Of a DNA stretch of 64,000 nucleotides, positions 35,572-45,260 are shown piece by piece. Location of the stretch: positions 1-64,000 of the forward strand of contig JAFVHN010000006.1 in NCBI GenBank assembly GCA_017474515.1. The letters are read 5' to 3'. This DNA is from Prevotella sp. Lineage in GTDB: Bacteria > Bacteroidota > Bacteroidia > Bacteroidales > Bacteroidaceae. Position 1 is the stretch's first letter; each line of letters opens with the position of its first letter. The translations under genes and the position numbers were made by a program. The notes below the pieces were generated by a model. The model was not told the origin of the DNA. It saw only the letters and a list, made by a program, of their open reading frames with translations, and made no database searches.

Positions 35572-37353
35572 ATGGCCGTTCCATACGTTGACATTCAGAA
35601 CCTTACGAAGTCTTTCGGGGCATTGGTGCTGTTCCGCAACATCTCCTTCGGCATTGCCGAGGGGCAGAAGGTCGGGCTTATTGCCCAGAACGGCATGGGC
35701 AAGAGCACGCTGCTTTCGGTGCTGACGGGACAGGAAGGCTACGACTCGGGCTCCATCATTTTCCGCCGCGACCTGCGTGTGGGATTTCTGGAGCAGTCGC
35801 CGCGCTTCGACCCTGCCGAAAGTGTTCTCGATGCCTGTTTCAACCATCATGGCGAGGAGGAAAGGGTGCTGAAAGCCAAGCAGATACTAACACAACTGAA
35901 AATCGGCGACCTCAGCCAGCCCATGGGTCAGCTGAGCGGCGGTCAGCAGAAACGGGTGGCCCTGGCCAACGTGCTCATTACCGAGCCCGACCTGCTCATC
36001 CTCGACGAGCCCACCAACCACCTTGACCTGGAGATGATTGAGTGGCTGGAGGATTTCCTCTCGCGCGGCCATAAGACGCTGCTCATGGTCACTCACGACC
36101 GATTTTTCCTCGATCGCGTGTGCAACATCATCCTGGAACTCGACAACCAGACCATCTACACCTACCGCGGCAACTACAGCTATTTCCTGGAAAAACGCCA
36201 GCAACGCATCGACAACACCCGTGCGGAGATAGCGCGCGCCAACAATCTGTATCGCCGTGAGCTGGAATGGATGCGCAGGATGCCGCAGGCCAGGGGCCAC
36301 AAGGCGCGCTATAGGGAGGAGGCCTTCTATGAACTGGAGAAAGTGGCCAAACAGAGAATCGAGGAAAGACAGCTCAGGTTGAAGTCGAACAATGTCTATA
36401 TAGGAAGTAAAATCTTTGAGTGTCAGTATGTTTCAAAGAAATTCGGCGACAAGGTCATCCTCAACAATTTCTACTACAACTTCTCGCGATACGAGAAAAT
36501 GGGCATCGTGGGAAACAACGGCGCGGGGAAGTCAACGTTCATACGCATGTTGCTGGGCTTGGAGAAAATTGACGAGGGGAAATTCGACATCGGCGACACC
36601 GTGCGCTTCGGCTATTTCTCGCAAGAGGGGCTGAAGTTCAACGAGCAGCAGAAGGTCATCGACGTGGTGAGAGACATTGCCGAATATATCGACCTTGGCG
36701 GCGGAAGGCATTTCTCGGCCAGCCAGTTCCTTCAGTATTTCCTCTTTTCGACCGAACAGCAGTACAACTATGTCTATAAGTTGTCGGGGGGTGAGCGCAG
36801 AAAGCTCTACCTCTGCACGGTGCTGATGAAAAATCCTAATTTCCTGGTGCTCGACGAGCCCACCAACGACCTCGACATCCAGACTTTGCAGGTGCTTGAG
36901 GAGTATTTGGCCGATTTTCCGGGATGTGTTATCATTGTTAGCCATGACCGCTATTTCACCGACAAGGTGGTTGACCATTTGCTTGTTTTTCAGGGCGACG
37001 GCGTCATCAAGGACTTCCCGGGCAACTACACGCAGTACCGGCAATGGTGCGCTTTGCAAAGCCAGTCGGTTGAAACCACGAAAAAGCAGCCTGTCGGGGA
37101 GAGCACGAAAAAGACCTACCGCCACGATGAGCGGCGGCGAATGACGTTCAAGGAACGGCGGGAATATGAGCAGTTGGAGAAGGAAATAGCCGCCTTGGAG
37201 GAGGAGCGGAAACAGCTTGAAGATCAGCTTTGTAGTGGAACGTTGAGCGTGGAGGAACTCACCGAGAAAAGCAAACGGCTACCGCTGCTGAAGGATGAAC
37301 TTGATGAAAAGGAGATGAGGTGGCTGGAGTTGTCGGAGATTGAAGCTTCATAG
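35572..37353 (+). CDS. ABC-F family ATPase (Uup-like)
   Basis: A soluble protein of 593 residues with two ABC domains and no membrane segment. The first has Walker A AQNGMGKST, signature LSGGQQKR and Walker B LLILDEPTNHLD. The second has GNNGAGKST, LSGGERRK and LVLDEPTNDLD. An arm-like linker lies between them. The C-terminus (about 510-593) is a charged coiled coil, as in Uup. ABC-F proteins act on the ribosome or on DNA structures. It ends by overlapping the convergent phosphopantetheinyl transferase gene by six bases. Confidence 0.88.
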   Translation: MAVPYVDIQNLTKSFGALVLFRNISFGIAEGQKVGLIAQNGMGKSTLLSVLTGQEGYDSGSIIFRRDLRVGFLEQSPRFDPAESVLDACFNHHGEEERVLKAKQILTQLKIGDLSQPMGQLSGGQQKRVALANVLITEPDLLILDEPTNHLDLEMIEWLEDFLSRGHKTLLMVTHDRFFLDRVCNIILELDNQTIYTYRGNYSYFLEKRQQRIDNTRAEIARANNLYRRELEWMRRMPQARGHKARYREEAFYELEKVAKQRIEERQLRLKSNNVYIGSKIFECQYVSKKFGDKVILNNFYYNFSRYEKMGIVGNNGAGKSTFIRMLLGLEKIDEGKFDIGDTVRFGYFSQEGLKFNEQQKVIDVVRDIAEYIDLGGGRHFSASQFLQYFLFSTEQQYNYVYKLSGGERRKLYLCTVLMKNPNFLVLDEPTNDLDIQTLQVLEEYLADFPGCVIIVSHDRYFTDKVVDHLLVFQGDGVIKDFPGNYTQYRQWCALQSQSVETTKKQPVGESTKKTYRHDERRRMTFKERREYEQLEKEIAALEEERKQLEDQLCSGTLSVEELTEKSKRLPLLKDELDEKEMRWLELSEIEAS

Positions 37354-37944
37354 CGGGCCGAAGGTGTAGGAAAGCGCGTAAGCGTCTGTCAGCGTGTAAA
37401 ATACTGTTGCTTGTTCGTGCGTTTTCATGTTTTCGGCAAGTAATGTTCCTTGTCTTTCCAGTTGGAAAGGCAGCACAAGTATCTGCTGGAATTGCAGGTC
37501 GTCGGCCGAGAAGTATTTGTAAACGGCCTCTTTTACCGTCCAATAAACGAGCTGGTGTTCCACGTCCCGGGCCTTTTCGTCGGGGCGCAGAAAATGGTCG
37601 GCAACATTTGAAACCCGTGGACTGATGTACTCGATGTCAACGCCGCAGCGCCTTTCGTCCGAAAGCAGGATGCTGCAATAACCCTTTGTGTGGCTGATGC
37701 TTAGGTGGGGACCGTCGGCAATGAACGGCTCGCCGCTGGCGCGGTGGTCGATGACGGCTGAGGCCGACGGCAGCATTTCTGCCAACAGCAACCTCACGCA
37801 AATGTATTCAAGCCTCCGGCTCACCGACTTGAAAGAAGCTGACGCCTGATGGTCGAGCAAAGGGAAATCCTCCGGCTTTTCCGTCATTTTCCATAGACCC
37901 AGCAGGCCTTTTCCTGCCACGGGCTTAATAAAGACAAGGGGCAT
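37348..37944 (-). CDS. 4'-phosphopantetheinyl transferase
   Basis: Moves phosphopantetheine from CoA to carrier proteins. The 198-residue protein has the HLSISHTKGY block, CGVDIEYISPR (magnesium-binding Asp and Glu) and VYWTVKEAVYKYF, the WxxKEA motif of the Sfp/AcpT superfamily. It is the last gene of a minus-strand group with gldE and ssb, an arrangement I know from other Bacteroidales. It could activate the dedicated ACP of the polysaccharide locus at 19044-19271. Confidence 0.9.
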   Translation of the reverse strand: MPLVFIKPVAGKGLLGLWKMTEKPEDFPLLDHQASASFKSVSRRLEYICVRLLLAEMLPSASAVIDHRASGEPFIADGPHLSISHTKGYCSILLSDERRCGVDIEYISPRVSNVADHFLRPDEKARDVEHQLVYWTVKEAVYKYFSADDLQFQQILVLPFQLERQGTLLAENMKTHEQATVFYTLTDAYALSYTFGPL

Positions 37945-37949
37945 GGTAA

Positions 37950-39269
37950 TCAGTGGTTGTCGGAAAGTACAACCTTAACTTTTGAAATTCTCCGCTCCTC
38001 AATCTGCAGAATTTCAAAAGAAACTCCATTATACACTATTTTTTCGTGAAGAGTGGGAAATTCCCCCTTCAGTTCAAGAATGAGTCCGGCAATGGTGTCG
38101 GCATCGCCTTCCGCTTCCTCAAACGCATTCTCGGGCAGTCCGACGATGCGGCAGAAATCGCTGATAAGCGTCTTTCCTTCAAAGATATATGTGTTTTTAT
38201 TTAACTTCGTGTGAGTCTTTTCCACCTCGTCGTATTCGTCGTTTATTTCCCCGACGATTTCTTCGAGAATGTCCTCCAAGGTCACGATGCCGCTGGTTCC
38301 GCCAAATTCGTCCACCACGATGGCGATGTGTACCTTGTTATCTTGAAATTCCCTGAGCAGGTCGTCGATTTTCTTTGTCTCGGGAATGAAGTAAGGGGGG
38401 CGTATGAGGCTTTGCCAACGGAAATTGGCGGGCTTGCCGAGGTGGGGTAGGAGGTCTTTGATGTAGAGCACGCCGCGGATGTTGTCGCTGTTGTCCTGAT
38501 AAACGGGAATGCGGCTGTAGTTGTTTTCCACCACACATTTCAGCACGTCGCTGAACGAACTCTTGATGTCGAGGTCCACAATGTCTTTACGGCTGGTCAT
38601 CACCTCGCGGGCCATCTCGCCGCCGAAGCGTATGATGCCTTGCAGCATGCTTTGTTCGTCTTTTATTTCCTCCTTGTCGGTGAGTTCCAGGGCCTGTTCC
38701 AGGTCGCGGGCACTCAGAACATGGTTGTTTTTCTGCGCCACTTTTTCAGCCAGTATGCCGCTTCTGAGCAGAATGGTTTCCATGGGCCAGAACAATTTGC
38801 GGAAAAACAAAATGCCGCCCACTACGCGCCTGCAAAAGCGCAGCGGGTTCATGCGTGCAAAAATCTTCGGGATGATTTCTCCGAAGAGCAGCAGCAGGAA
38901 TGAAAGAAGGATGGTGATACAGCAGAACTGCAGCCAGTATGCATTGCCGAAATTTACAATGCGGGCAAACACATAGTTGCAGAGCATGATGATGGTGACA
39001 TTCACAAAGTTGTTGGCTATCAAGATGGTGGCCAGCGTGCGTTCGCTGTCCATGCGCAACAGTTCAATCTTCTTGTCGGCAGGTCGCCGTTCGGGGTCCA
39101 GTTGGTTGATGTCGCTCGGTGAAAGGCTGAAAAAAGCTATTTCGGAGCCGCTGGCAAAGCCCGACAACAAGAGCAGGCCCAGTGCCAGCAAAGCAGAGAG
39201 GGTGACACCAAGTGATGGCGCCGTGAACTGTACTTCCTGAAAAGAGTTGATTAAACTTGTTAAGTCCAT
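37950..39269 (-). CDS. gldE: Gliding-motility-associated protein GldE (CNNM/CBS transporter family)
   Basis: The 439-residue protein has an N-terminal DUF21/CNNM membrane domain with about four hydrophobic segments (LSALLALGLLLLSGFASGSEIAFFSL onward), a pair of CBS domains (about 210-340; SRIPVYQDNSDNIRGVLY) and a CorC/HlyC C-terminal domain (GLILELKGEFP). Despite its name it is widespread in non-gliding Bacteroidetes and may transport divalent cations. It is five bases before the phosphopantetheinyl transferase gene and six bases after ssb. Confidence 0.9.
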   Translation of the reverse strand: MDLTSLINSFQEVQFTAPSLGVTLSALLALGLLLLSGFASGSEIAFFSLSPSDINQLDPERRPADKKIELLRMDSERTLATILIANNFVNVTIIMLCNYVFARIVNFGNAYWLQFCCITILLSFLLLLFGEIIPKIFARMNPLRFCRRVVGGILFFRKLFWPMETILLRSGILAEKVAQKNNHVLSARDLEQALELTDKEEIKDEQSMLQGIIRFGGEMAREVMTSRKDIVDLDIKSSFSDVLKCVVENNYSRIPVYQDNSDNIRGVLYIKDLLPHLGKPANFRWQSLIRPPYFIPETKKIDDLLREFQDNKVHIAIVVDEFGGTSGIVTLEDILEEIVGEINDEYDEVEKTHTKLNKNTYIFEGKTLISDFCRIVGLPENAFEEAEGDADTIAGLILELKGEFPTLHEKIVYNGVSFEILQIEERRISKVKVVLSDNH

Positions 39270-39275
39270 TTTCGT

Positions 39276-39686
39276 TTAGAATGGCAGGCCGCCTTCTTGT
39301 CGTTTGTCGTCAGTGGCGTTCTTGTTTTCCGAGGCACTGCCAGTAGGCTGTGTCATGTTTTTCGGCGTAAGCATTTCCATGTTTTCCACATAGATTTCAG
39401 TTACAAACCGCCGTTCACCCTTCTTCGTGTCGTAGAAGCGATAGCGTATTCTTCCTTCCACATAGAGTTTGTCGCCAGTATGAACATATTGCTCAACGAT
39501 TTTTGCCAACTGTTTGAAAAACACAAGATTGTGCCAATCGGTATGGTCGGGAACCTGTGTGCCGTTAGGCAAAGTGTAACCCCTTTCCGTCGTGGCTAAC
39601 CTTACTTGAGCCACGGCTTGGTCGCGGTCGTAGTAAGTAACGTCGGGTTCCTTACCAACATTGCCGATCAGCATCACTTTGTTCAT
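39276..39686 (-). CDS. ssb: Single-stranded DNA-binding protein
   Basis: A 136-residue OB-fold protein with MNKVMLIGNVGKEPDVTYYD and WHNLVFFKQLAKIVEQYVHTGDKLYVEGRIRYR, the standard SSB motifs. The tail is polar but ends in GGLPF, close to the usual acidic D-D-L/I-P-F tip that binds partner proteins; here it lacks the acidic pair. A second, more typical SSB could exist elsewhere. It is part of the ssb-gldE-PPTase group. Confidence 0.93.
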   Translation of the reverse strand: MNKVMLIGNVGKEPDVTYYDRDQAVAQVRLATTERGYTLPNGTQVPDHTDWHNLVFFKQLAKIVEQYVHTGDKLYVEGRIRYRFYDTKKGERRFVTEIYVENMEMLTPKNMTQPTGSASENKNATDDKRQEGGLPF

Positions 39687-39695
39687 GGCGCGGTA

Positions 39696-40238
39696 TTAGT
39701 TTTTCCAGTAACCCATGAACCTGAACTTGAAATTCTTTCCCTTTGGCGACGGGAACTGGCTTCTTTCGTCCACCCTTTCCCTGAGGTGCTCCACAATCCT
39801 GTTGTAGCAGTCCATTGCCGACACCGCCTTGCAACGTGCCACGAAATGCGTGTCGCGATATTCAAATTTCCCGGTTGTCGGCACCATCACCACGCGCTTG
39901 AAGTCGAGTTCCCCTTCGTACCATCCTTCGCGGATTTCGTTGAGTTTCGACACTGCCGAGGGCGCATCCTTACTGTCGCTTCCCGCCGATGTCCTGACGG
40001 CTTTCTTCTGCTTGAAGTCAAGCATGGTGGCAGCCTCCGTCTTGATAATAATAAAGTACACTCGCGGGCGCACCTTGTACCGTTTGGGATAGTACACGTC
40101 GCTTGCGACATAGTCCCTCACGTCGGCTTCGAGCTCTGGTGTGAGGTTGATTTCAGGAATGGAGGCAAGGAATTCTATGGCATCGTCAACACTGCTGACC
40201 AGTGTTTCACTGTCAAAATATCTTAAGTATAAGTTCAT
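39696..40238 (-). CDS. Conserved hypothetical protein upstream of ssb
   Basis: I chose ATG 40238 (180 residues, MNLYLRYFDSETLVSS); a longer frame would run through a tRNA gene. It starts with a small alpha/beta region, VDDAIEFLASIPEINLTPELEADVRDYV, then YKVRPRVYFIIIKTEA, a charged middle, and a basic end (KNFKFRFMGYWKN). No signal peptide or membrane segment. I recognise it as a Bacteroidales-type protein but not as a named family. It lies nine bases before ssb and is probably cotranscribed with it. Confidence 0.7.
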   Translation of the reverse strand: MNLYLRYFDSETLVSSVDDAIEFLASIPEINLTPELEADVRDYVASDVYYPKRYKVRPRVYFIIIKTEAATMLDFKQKKAVRTSAGSDSKDAPSAVSKLNEIREGWYEGELDFKRVVMVPTTGKFEYRDTHFVARCKAVSAMDCYNRIVEHLRERVDERSQFPSPKGKNFKFRFMGYWKN

Positions 40239-40264
40239 GGAATAATGTTTTTCATAAAAAAACG

Positions 40265-40337
<73 letters not shown>

Positions 40338-40351
40338 AAAAACAAAGAATT

Positions 40352-40438
40352 TGGTGAAGAGGAGGAGACTCGAACTCCCACGTCGCACTTGACACTACCC
40401 CCTCAAAGTAGCGCGTCTACCAATTCCGCCACCTCTCC
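40352..40438 (-). tRNA. tRNA-Leu (GAG)
   Basis: A class II tRNA with long variable arm; acceptor GGAGAGG ending ..CACC, anticodon loop TTGAGGG (GAG), T-arm GAGTTCGAGTCTC. Reads leftward in the four-tRNA cluster. Confidence 0.95.
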
Positions 40439-40465
40439 ATCAAAAATGCATTCTGAATAACATTG

Positions 40466-40547
40466 TGCCCAGAACAGGACTCGAACCTGCACGCCTCGCG
40501 GCACACGCACCTGAAACGTGCGCGTCTACCAATTCCGCCACCTGGGC
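40466..40547 (-). tRNA. tRNA-Leu (CAG)
   Basis: A class II tRNA with acceptor GCCCAGG / TTCTGGGC, anticodon loop TTCAGGT (CAG) on a stem closed by a U-G pair, and T-arm AGGTTCGAGTCCT. Confidence 0.94.
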
Positions 40548-40604
40548 TTTCGCATCGACGAAATAAATCCAACATCTATTCCGCAGTTGTTATTCAGAAT
40601 GTTG

Positions 40605-40677
<73 letters not shown>

Positions 40678-40717
40678 TTTTCCCTCTCAATGAGGAGCAT
40701 TTCTCTAAATGCGGTTG

Positions 40718-40748
40718 CAAAGGTACATATTTTTCGTGAACCGCCAAA
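40718..40748 (-). promoter_or_regulatory. Promoter of the tRNA cluster
   Basis: TTTG (40745-40748), 19 bases, TACCTTTG (40718-40725) on the minus strand: a full match to the Bacteroidetes consensus. The start point, near 40711, is about 35 bases before the first tRNA. Confidence 0.8.
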
Positions 40749-40822
40749 ACTTTTCAACATTTTTTTTTGAAAAATCGCCGAAAAGGCTAAAAAACACAGC
40801 CTGTCAGGTGCGCCACATTATA

Positions 40823-42166
40823 TTAATAAGTGTTCCGCCCGGTGACAATCAGGTATCTCGTCTTGGCCTGCAAATACTCGCTGATGGCCGAATGGCGCTG
40901 TGTGAGCGCCTGTTGCTGTTGTCGCTGAGCATCCAGGAGCACCGTCATTGTGGACAGGCCGCCTCGGTAGTGCTCACGGCAGATGCGCAAGTTCTCTTCC
41001 GCCCTTGTCACACTTTTCTCTGCTATCTGCGTCTGCCGGTATGTGCTTTCCAGATTGTCGTAGGCATCCTGTATTTCCAAAGACATCATTTCAAGATTGT
41101 CTTTCCGGAAGTCGATGGCTTTCTGCTCCTCAATTTTTTTGCGCTTGTATTCATGTTTCTCACTCCAGAAAGGACTGATAGGAATCTGAACGCCGACAAT
41201 GCCAAGGACATTGCTGTCCCACTTGGACAGCAACTTGCTGTATCCTGCCCTGCCGCCAATCATCACGACAGGCAGCATGTTGGCTTTGGCTATCTTTCGC
41301 TCAAGCACAGATTTTTCTACCCAGATGTCAAGCAGTTGTGTTTCTGTACGGTTGTTGATGGCATTCTGGGTGCTCATCATCAAGGTCTCTGGTGCAACGA
41401 TGTCCGCATCGAATGTCATGTCCACGTCGATGTCCTTGTCGGCTATGCCGATGTGCTTGGCAAGGGCCCTTCTCAAGAGTTTGCAACTGTTTTGCATCCT
41501 GATTCTTAGTGAGGACAACTCGTCTTGCATGAGCTCCACGCTCAGCACGTCGTTTTTGTTTGTCATGCCGTTCTCATAGATGTTGACAGCATCCTGATGG
41601 ATGAGAGCAAGACTCTTTTCCATCGCATCGAGCGTCTTGTCGGTCTCGTGCAGCTCGACAATTTTGTAATAGAGAAATTCCGTGGCCATGACAACCTTGT
41701 CGTCGGTCACTTCCATCAACATTCTCCGGCCGTCCACCTGTAAGTCGGCAAGTTTGTTGTAGTTGGTAAGCCTTCCTCCGGTATATATGGGCTGAAAGAA
41801 AGTCACTCCGAGAGAACTACCTTTTTTTATGAAATTCAGCGTGAAGTCATCCACTGTAAAAGGGTCTTCCATCCCTTCTGAAAGCATGTCCACATCTGCC
41901 TGGTCGAGTAGCCGAAGCTTGATGAGGTGGTCAAGCGCTTCAAAATGGATTACCGATGCTCCCACCATCGGATAGTATTTTGAACGAGCGTATTCTTTCT
42001 GCTCAAGTGCCATCTGAAGGTCGTTGTAGTTGTTTTTGACCATGATGTTGTTCTTGCGCGCTGTCTGCACACATTCTTTCAATGTCATGATGGTCTGGCC
42101 ATGCGAGGCGACAGCGTATGTCAGGGCAACAGCCAAAAGCAAGAAAAACTTGTTATTCCTCTTCAT
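40823..42166 (-). CDS. TolC-family outer-membrane efflux protein
   Basis: The 447-residue protein has a signal peptide (MKRNNKFFLLLAVALTYAVASHG) and the long alpha-helical hairpins of the OEP family. MTLKECVQTARKNN marks the start of the first repeat, and ESTYRQTQIAEKSVTRAEENLRICREHYRGGLSTM the end of the second. It should form the outer-membrane channel for the RND pump. It overlaps the RND gene by 14 bases, so the operon order is adaptor, pump, channel. Confidence 0.92.
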   Translation of the reverse strand: MKRNNKFFLLLAVALTYAVASHGQTIMTLKECVQTARKNNIMVKNNYNDLQMALEQKEYARSKYYPMVGASVIHFEALDHLIKLRLLDQADVDMLSEGMEDPFTVDDFTLNFIKKGSSLGVTFFQPIYTGGRLTNYNKLADLQVDGRRMLMEVTDDKVVMATEFLYYKIVELHETDKTLDAMEKSLALIHQDAVNIYENGMTNKNDVLSVELMQDELSSLRIRMQNSCKLLRRALAKHIGIADKDIDVDMTFDADIVAPETLMMSTQNAINNRTETQLLDIWVEKSVLERKIAKANMLPVVMIGGRAGYSKLLSKWDSNVLGIVGVQIPISPFWSEKHEYKRKKIEEQKAIDFRKDNLEMMSLEIQDAYDNLESTYRQTQIAEKSVTRAEENLRICREHYRGGLSTMTVLLDAQRQQQQALTQRHSAISEYLQAKTRYLIVTGRNTY

Positions 42167-45100
42167 AACTTACTTTGTTAAACTTTGTCCTAATCAAACA
42201 ATACCCTACGGGAATCATTGTGATGATGAACAGCATGGAAATCAGTGCTCCAAAGCAAATCACCACACCCATCTGCCCCCATAGGGGCGTGTTTTTGATA
42301 ACCATCGGTATGACACCCATCGAAGCGGCCATCGAAGTGAGAAACACGGGTCGGAATCGCCGCTTGGCCGACTCTATCGAGGCTGTCAGAATATCGTAGC
42401 CCTCCTTCCGGTGCAGCTCCTCCGCATAGTCTATCATAATGATGCCGCATCGGGTTATCAGGCCCATCAGTGAGATGAAGCCGAGCACGCCCGTTGCTCC
42501 GAACTCCTGTCTGAAGACAATGAGTCCCAAAGCCCCGCCAAGCGTTGAGAATCCCAATGAATACATTATCAATACCGTCAGCGGAATACTCTTCAGATGG
42601 AATACGATGATGAAGAAAATGAGGATGATGGCTATTTCCATGCCCAAATACAATTGCGGGCGATACATGGCCTCCATTTCAGCCTGTCCGCCTTTCTTCA
42701 GTGTCACCCCGTCGGGCAGTCGCAGCGTCTCCAGGTCCTTATATACCTCCTTTGTCAGGCTTCCCACTTGTACGCCGCGGCTCAACATTCCGAACACGGC
42801 AGCGTGGCGTTTGCCGCTGATGTGGGTGATGGAGCCGTCGGTCCATCCCGGCCGCACCTCGGCCACCTGCGCCAGGGGAGCGGCTGTCAGGGTGGGCAGC
42901 AGGCCTGTCACGCGGATGTTCTTGAAATCGTCAATCGTCTCGCTCTCAATCTTGGCGTCCTTGATGACAACCCCCACTTCCTTGTCGCCTTCCCACACGG
43001 AGGTGACGGGGATGCCGCCGCCATAGCGCATGGCGAAGTTAAGGGAGAGCAGCGACTTGCTCAGGCCGAAATGATAGGCTTCCTCGGGGTTCATCATCAC
43101 TTCTAAGCAACTGTTGGTAGCGCCGAAGCTGGTGCTCAGGACTGCTATCTTCGGATTGTGCGAAAGCCGGTTGCGGATGCTGTCGATGGCCACGTGGAGG
43201 CTGTCGAGGTTGTCGCCTGCCACCTGCACCTCAATGGGGTAGGGCTTGTCGGAATATTCTATCTGGCGGAACAGTATCCGCGCATCAGAAAAATAGTTGG
43301 CATATTTCTCGGCATAGTCGTCAAGCATGCCTTGCGTCTCTTCGTCGTTGTGGGTGTTGACGATATACTGTGCGAAATGCGTGCCGCCAAGGTTGGGGAT
43401 GAACGTGGCATGGAAGCGTGGAGAGCCGCTGCCGTAGAAAATGGTCAGGTTCTCCACGCGCTCGTCTCTCGTCAGGATATTGGCCAGGCTGTCGGCCACG
43501 GCTGCCGTATGCTTGAGGTCGGTGCCCGTGGGCAGGAAGATGTCCACGGCAAACTGGTTGCGCTCCGCCCGCGGCATCAGCCTCTGGGGGACGAGCGACA
43601 TGAGCAGACTGCCCACGATGATACACAAAAGTCCGAAACCCATCGTCAGCCATTTGTGGCGGAAACAAATCTCTATCAGCTTGTCATATCCGCTTTGAAG
43701 GATGTCGAGCATCGAGCGCCTTTTCTTCTCCTTTTCCTTTCCGGGCTGATGAAGTCCGTGCTGAATGAACTGGTATTGAAGGATGGGAACAAAGAAAATG
43801 GCCACCAGCAGCGACATCACGAGAACGATGCTGATGGAATAGGGGAACCATTGCAGGAAGTCGTGGATGACCTGCTGCGTGGTGAAAATCAGCGGGAAGA
43901 AAGTGATGCTGATCACCAGCGTTGCCGTGATGATGCTTTTCACAAATTCCCTCGACGACTCCACGGCCGCCTTCCATCGGTTCATGCCGGCGTCGAGTTT
44001 GTCGAGATAGCAGTCCACCACCACCACGCTGTCATCGACAATCATTCCCAGCGACACGATGAGGGCGGCCAGTGTCACCGTGTTGATTTCCACGCCGAGA
44101 ATCATGAATACCGCCAGCGACGCGCTGATGGTTATCGGGATGGTGGCCACCGCCACGCCGGCCACGCGCAGCGGCAGCATCAGCATCACCACGATAATGA
44201 CCGAGGCGATGGCGATGAGCATCTCCCACATGAAATCGCGGATGGAGTGGTCAACTACGTGGCACTGGTCGCTGATGATATTTATTTTCACATCGTCGGG
44301 CAGCGTGTTGCTGTAGTTGTTGACCGTTTCTTTCACGCGGTCGCCAAACTCCATGATGTTCTTCCCCGAGGCCATCTGCAGCGAAAGCAGTATGCACTTC
44401 TTCCCGTTGTTCTTGATATATTGCCGCGGCGTGGGATATTCGCGCTTGATGGTGGCGATGTCGCCCAGCCTCACCACCGTCCCCGAGGGGTCGGAGGCGA
44501 TGATGGTCTGCGCCAGGTCGTTCTCGCTGTTCAGCGACGACTGTATGTGTATGGCGCGGCTGAGTGTGCCGTCCGACAGCGTGCCCGAATAGAGCGTTCC
44601 CGTAAGCCCCGATATTTTGCTCATCAGCATCGCCGTGTTGATGCCGTACATCGTCAGGCGGTCGCGGTCAAGATAGATGGCGAGCTGCTCTTTCTGCCCT
44701 CCCATCGTAATGATGTTGGCCAGCCCCGGCACCTGTCGCAGCCTGTCGCTCAGCCCGTCTATGAAATCGTTCATCTCGCGGTAGCTCTTCGTCTCGCTCT
44801 CCAGGGTGAGCAGCATGGTCGATGACTCGCCGAAGTCGTCGTTTGCCACCACCCCCAGCACGCCCGGGGGCAGCGTGAGCTTCAGCATGGGCAGCCGCTC
44901 CTTCAGCTTGTTCCAGAATTCGGTCTTCGCCTTCAACGAGGGGTCCAGATAGACCACGGCCGCACAGGCATCGTTGAAGCTGTGCGTCATCGTGCGCTTC
45001 TTGTCAATCTCCTTGAAGGTCCATAAAAACTCCTCCAGGGGCTTGGCCAGCTGCTGCTCCACTTCCTCTACCGAGGCTCCGGGATAGGCGCCCACCACCA

Positions 45101-45260
45101 GGCCCACGGGAATCTCGAACTCGGGGAACTCGCTCTTGGGAATCCAGATGAGCGAGCACACGCCGGCCACCATCATGGTGAGCACCAGCAGCAGCGTGAT
45201 GTTCTTATGCCGCATGGCCGACGCCACCAGGTCTGCTCTTTGCTTCTTGTCAACCATCAC
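42153..45260 (-). CDS. RND-family efflux transporter
   Basis: The inner-membrane pump has 1035 residues, a normal RND length. It has membrane segment 1 near the N-terminus (NITLLLVLTMMVAGVCSLIWIP), a porter domain, six further segments with LGMIVDDSVVVVD (the acidic pair of the proton relay), a second porter domain, and the C-terminal membrane bundle ending VGYCLI. It exports small molecules with the proton gradient. Substrates cannot be told; the sequence is closer to multidrug than to heavy-metal members in overall feel. The start overlaps the adaptor stop by four bases. Confidence 0.93.
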   Translation of the reverse strand: MMVDKKQRADLVASAMRHKNITLLLVLTMMVAGVCSLIWIPKSEFPEFEIPVGLVVGAYPGASVEEVEQQLAKPLEEFLWTFKEIDKKRTMTHSFNDACAAVVYLDPSLKAKTEFWNKLKERLPMLKLTLPPGVLGVVANDDFGESSTMLLTLESETKSYREMNDFIDGLSDRLRQVPGLANIITMGGQKEQLAIYLDRDRLTMYGINTAMLMSKISGLTGTLYSGTLSDGTLSRAIHIQSSLNSENDLAQTIIASDPSGTVVRLGDIATIKREYPTPRQYIKNNGKKCILLSLQMASGKNIMEFGDRVKETVNNYSNTLPDDVKINIISDQCHVVDHSIRDFMWEMLIAIASVIIVVMLMLPLRVAGVAVATIPITISASLAVFMILGVEINTVTLAALIVSLGMIVDDSVVVVDCYLDKLDAGMNRWKAAVESSREFVKSIITATLVISITFFPLIFTTQQVIHDFLQWFPYSISIVLVMSLLVAIFFVPILQYQFIQHGLHQPGKEKEKKRRSMLDILQSGYDKLIEICFRHKWLTMGFGLLCIIVGSLLMSLVPQRLMPRAERNQFAVDIFLPTGTDLKHTAAVADSLANILTRDERVENLTIFYGSGSPRFHATFIPNLGGTHFAQYIVNTHNDEETQGMLDDYAEKYANYFSDARILFRQIEYSDKPYPIEVQVAGDNLDSLHVAIDSIRNRLSHNPKIAVLSTSFGATNSCLEVMMNPEEAYHFGLSKSLLSLNFAMRYGGGIPVTSVWEGDKEVGVVIKDAKIESETIDDFKNIRVTGLLPTLTAAPLAQVAEVRPGWTDGSITHISGKRHAAVFGMLSRGVQVGSLTKEVYKDLETLRLPDGVTLKKGGQAEMEAMYRPQLYLGMEIAIILIFFIIVFHLKSIPLTVLIMYSLGFSTLGGALGLIVFRQEFGATGVLGFISLMGLITRCGIIMIDYAEELHRKEGYDILTASIESAKRRFRPVFLTSMAASMGVIPMVIKNTPLWGQMGVVICFGALISMLFIITMIPVGYCLIRTKFNKVSYEEE

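Noticed and set aside
35572..37353. ABC transporter ATPase
   Set aside because: Two fused ABC domains with linker and coiled-coil end and no membrane partner mark it as ABC-F.
43158..44825. 555-residue frame opposite the RND pump
   Set aside because: Antisense shadow of a conserved GC-rich gene, with His/Arg/Asp-rich low-complexity translation.
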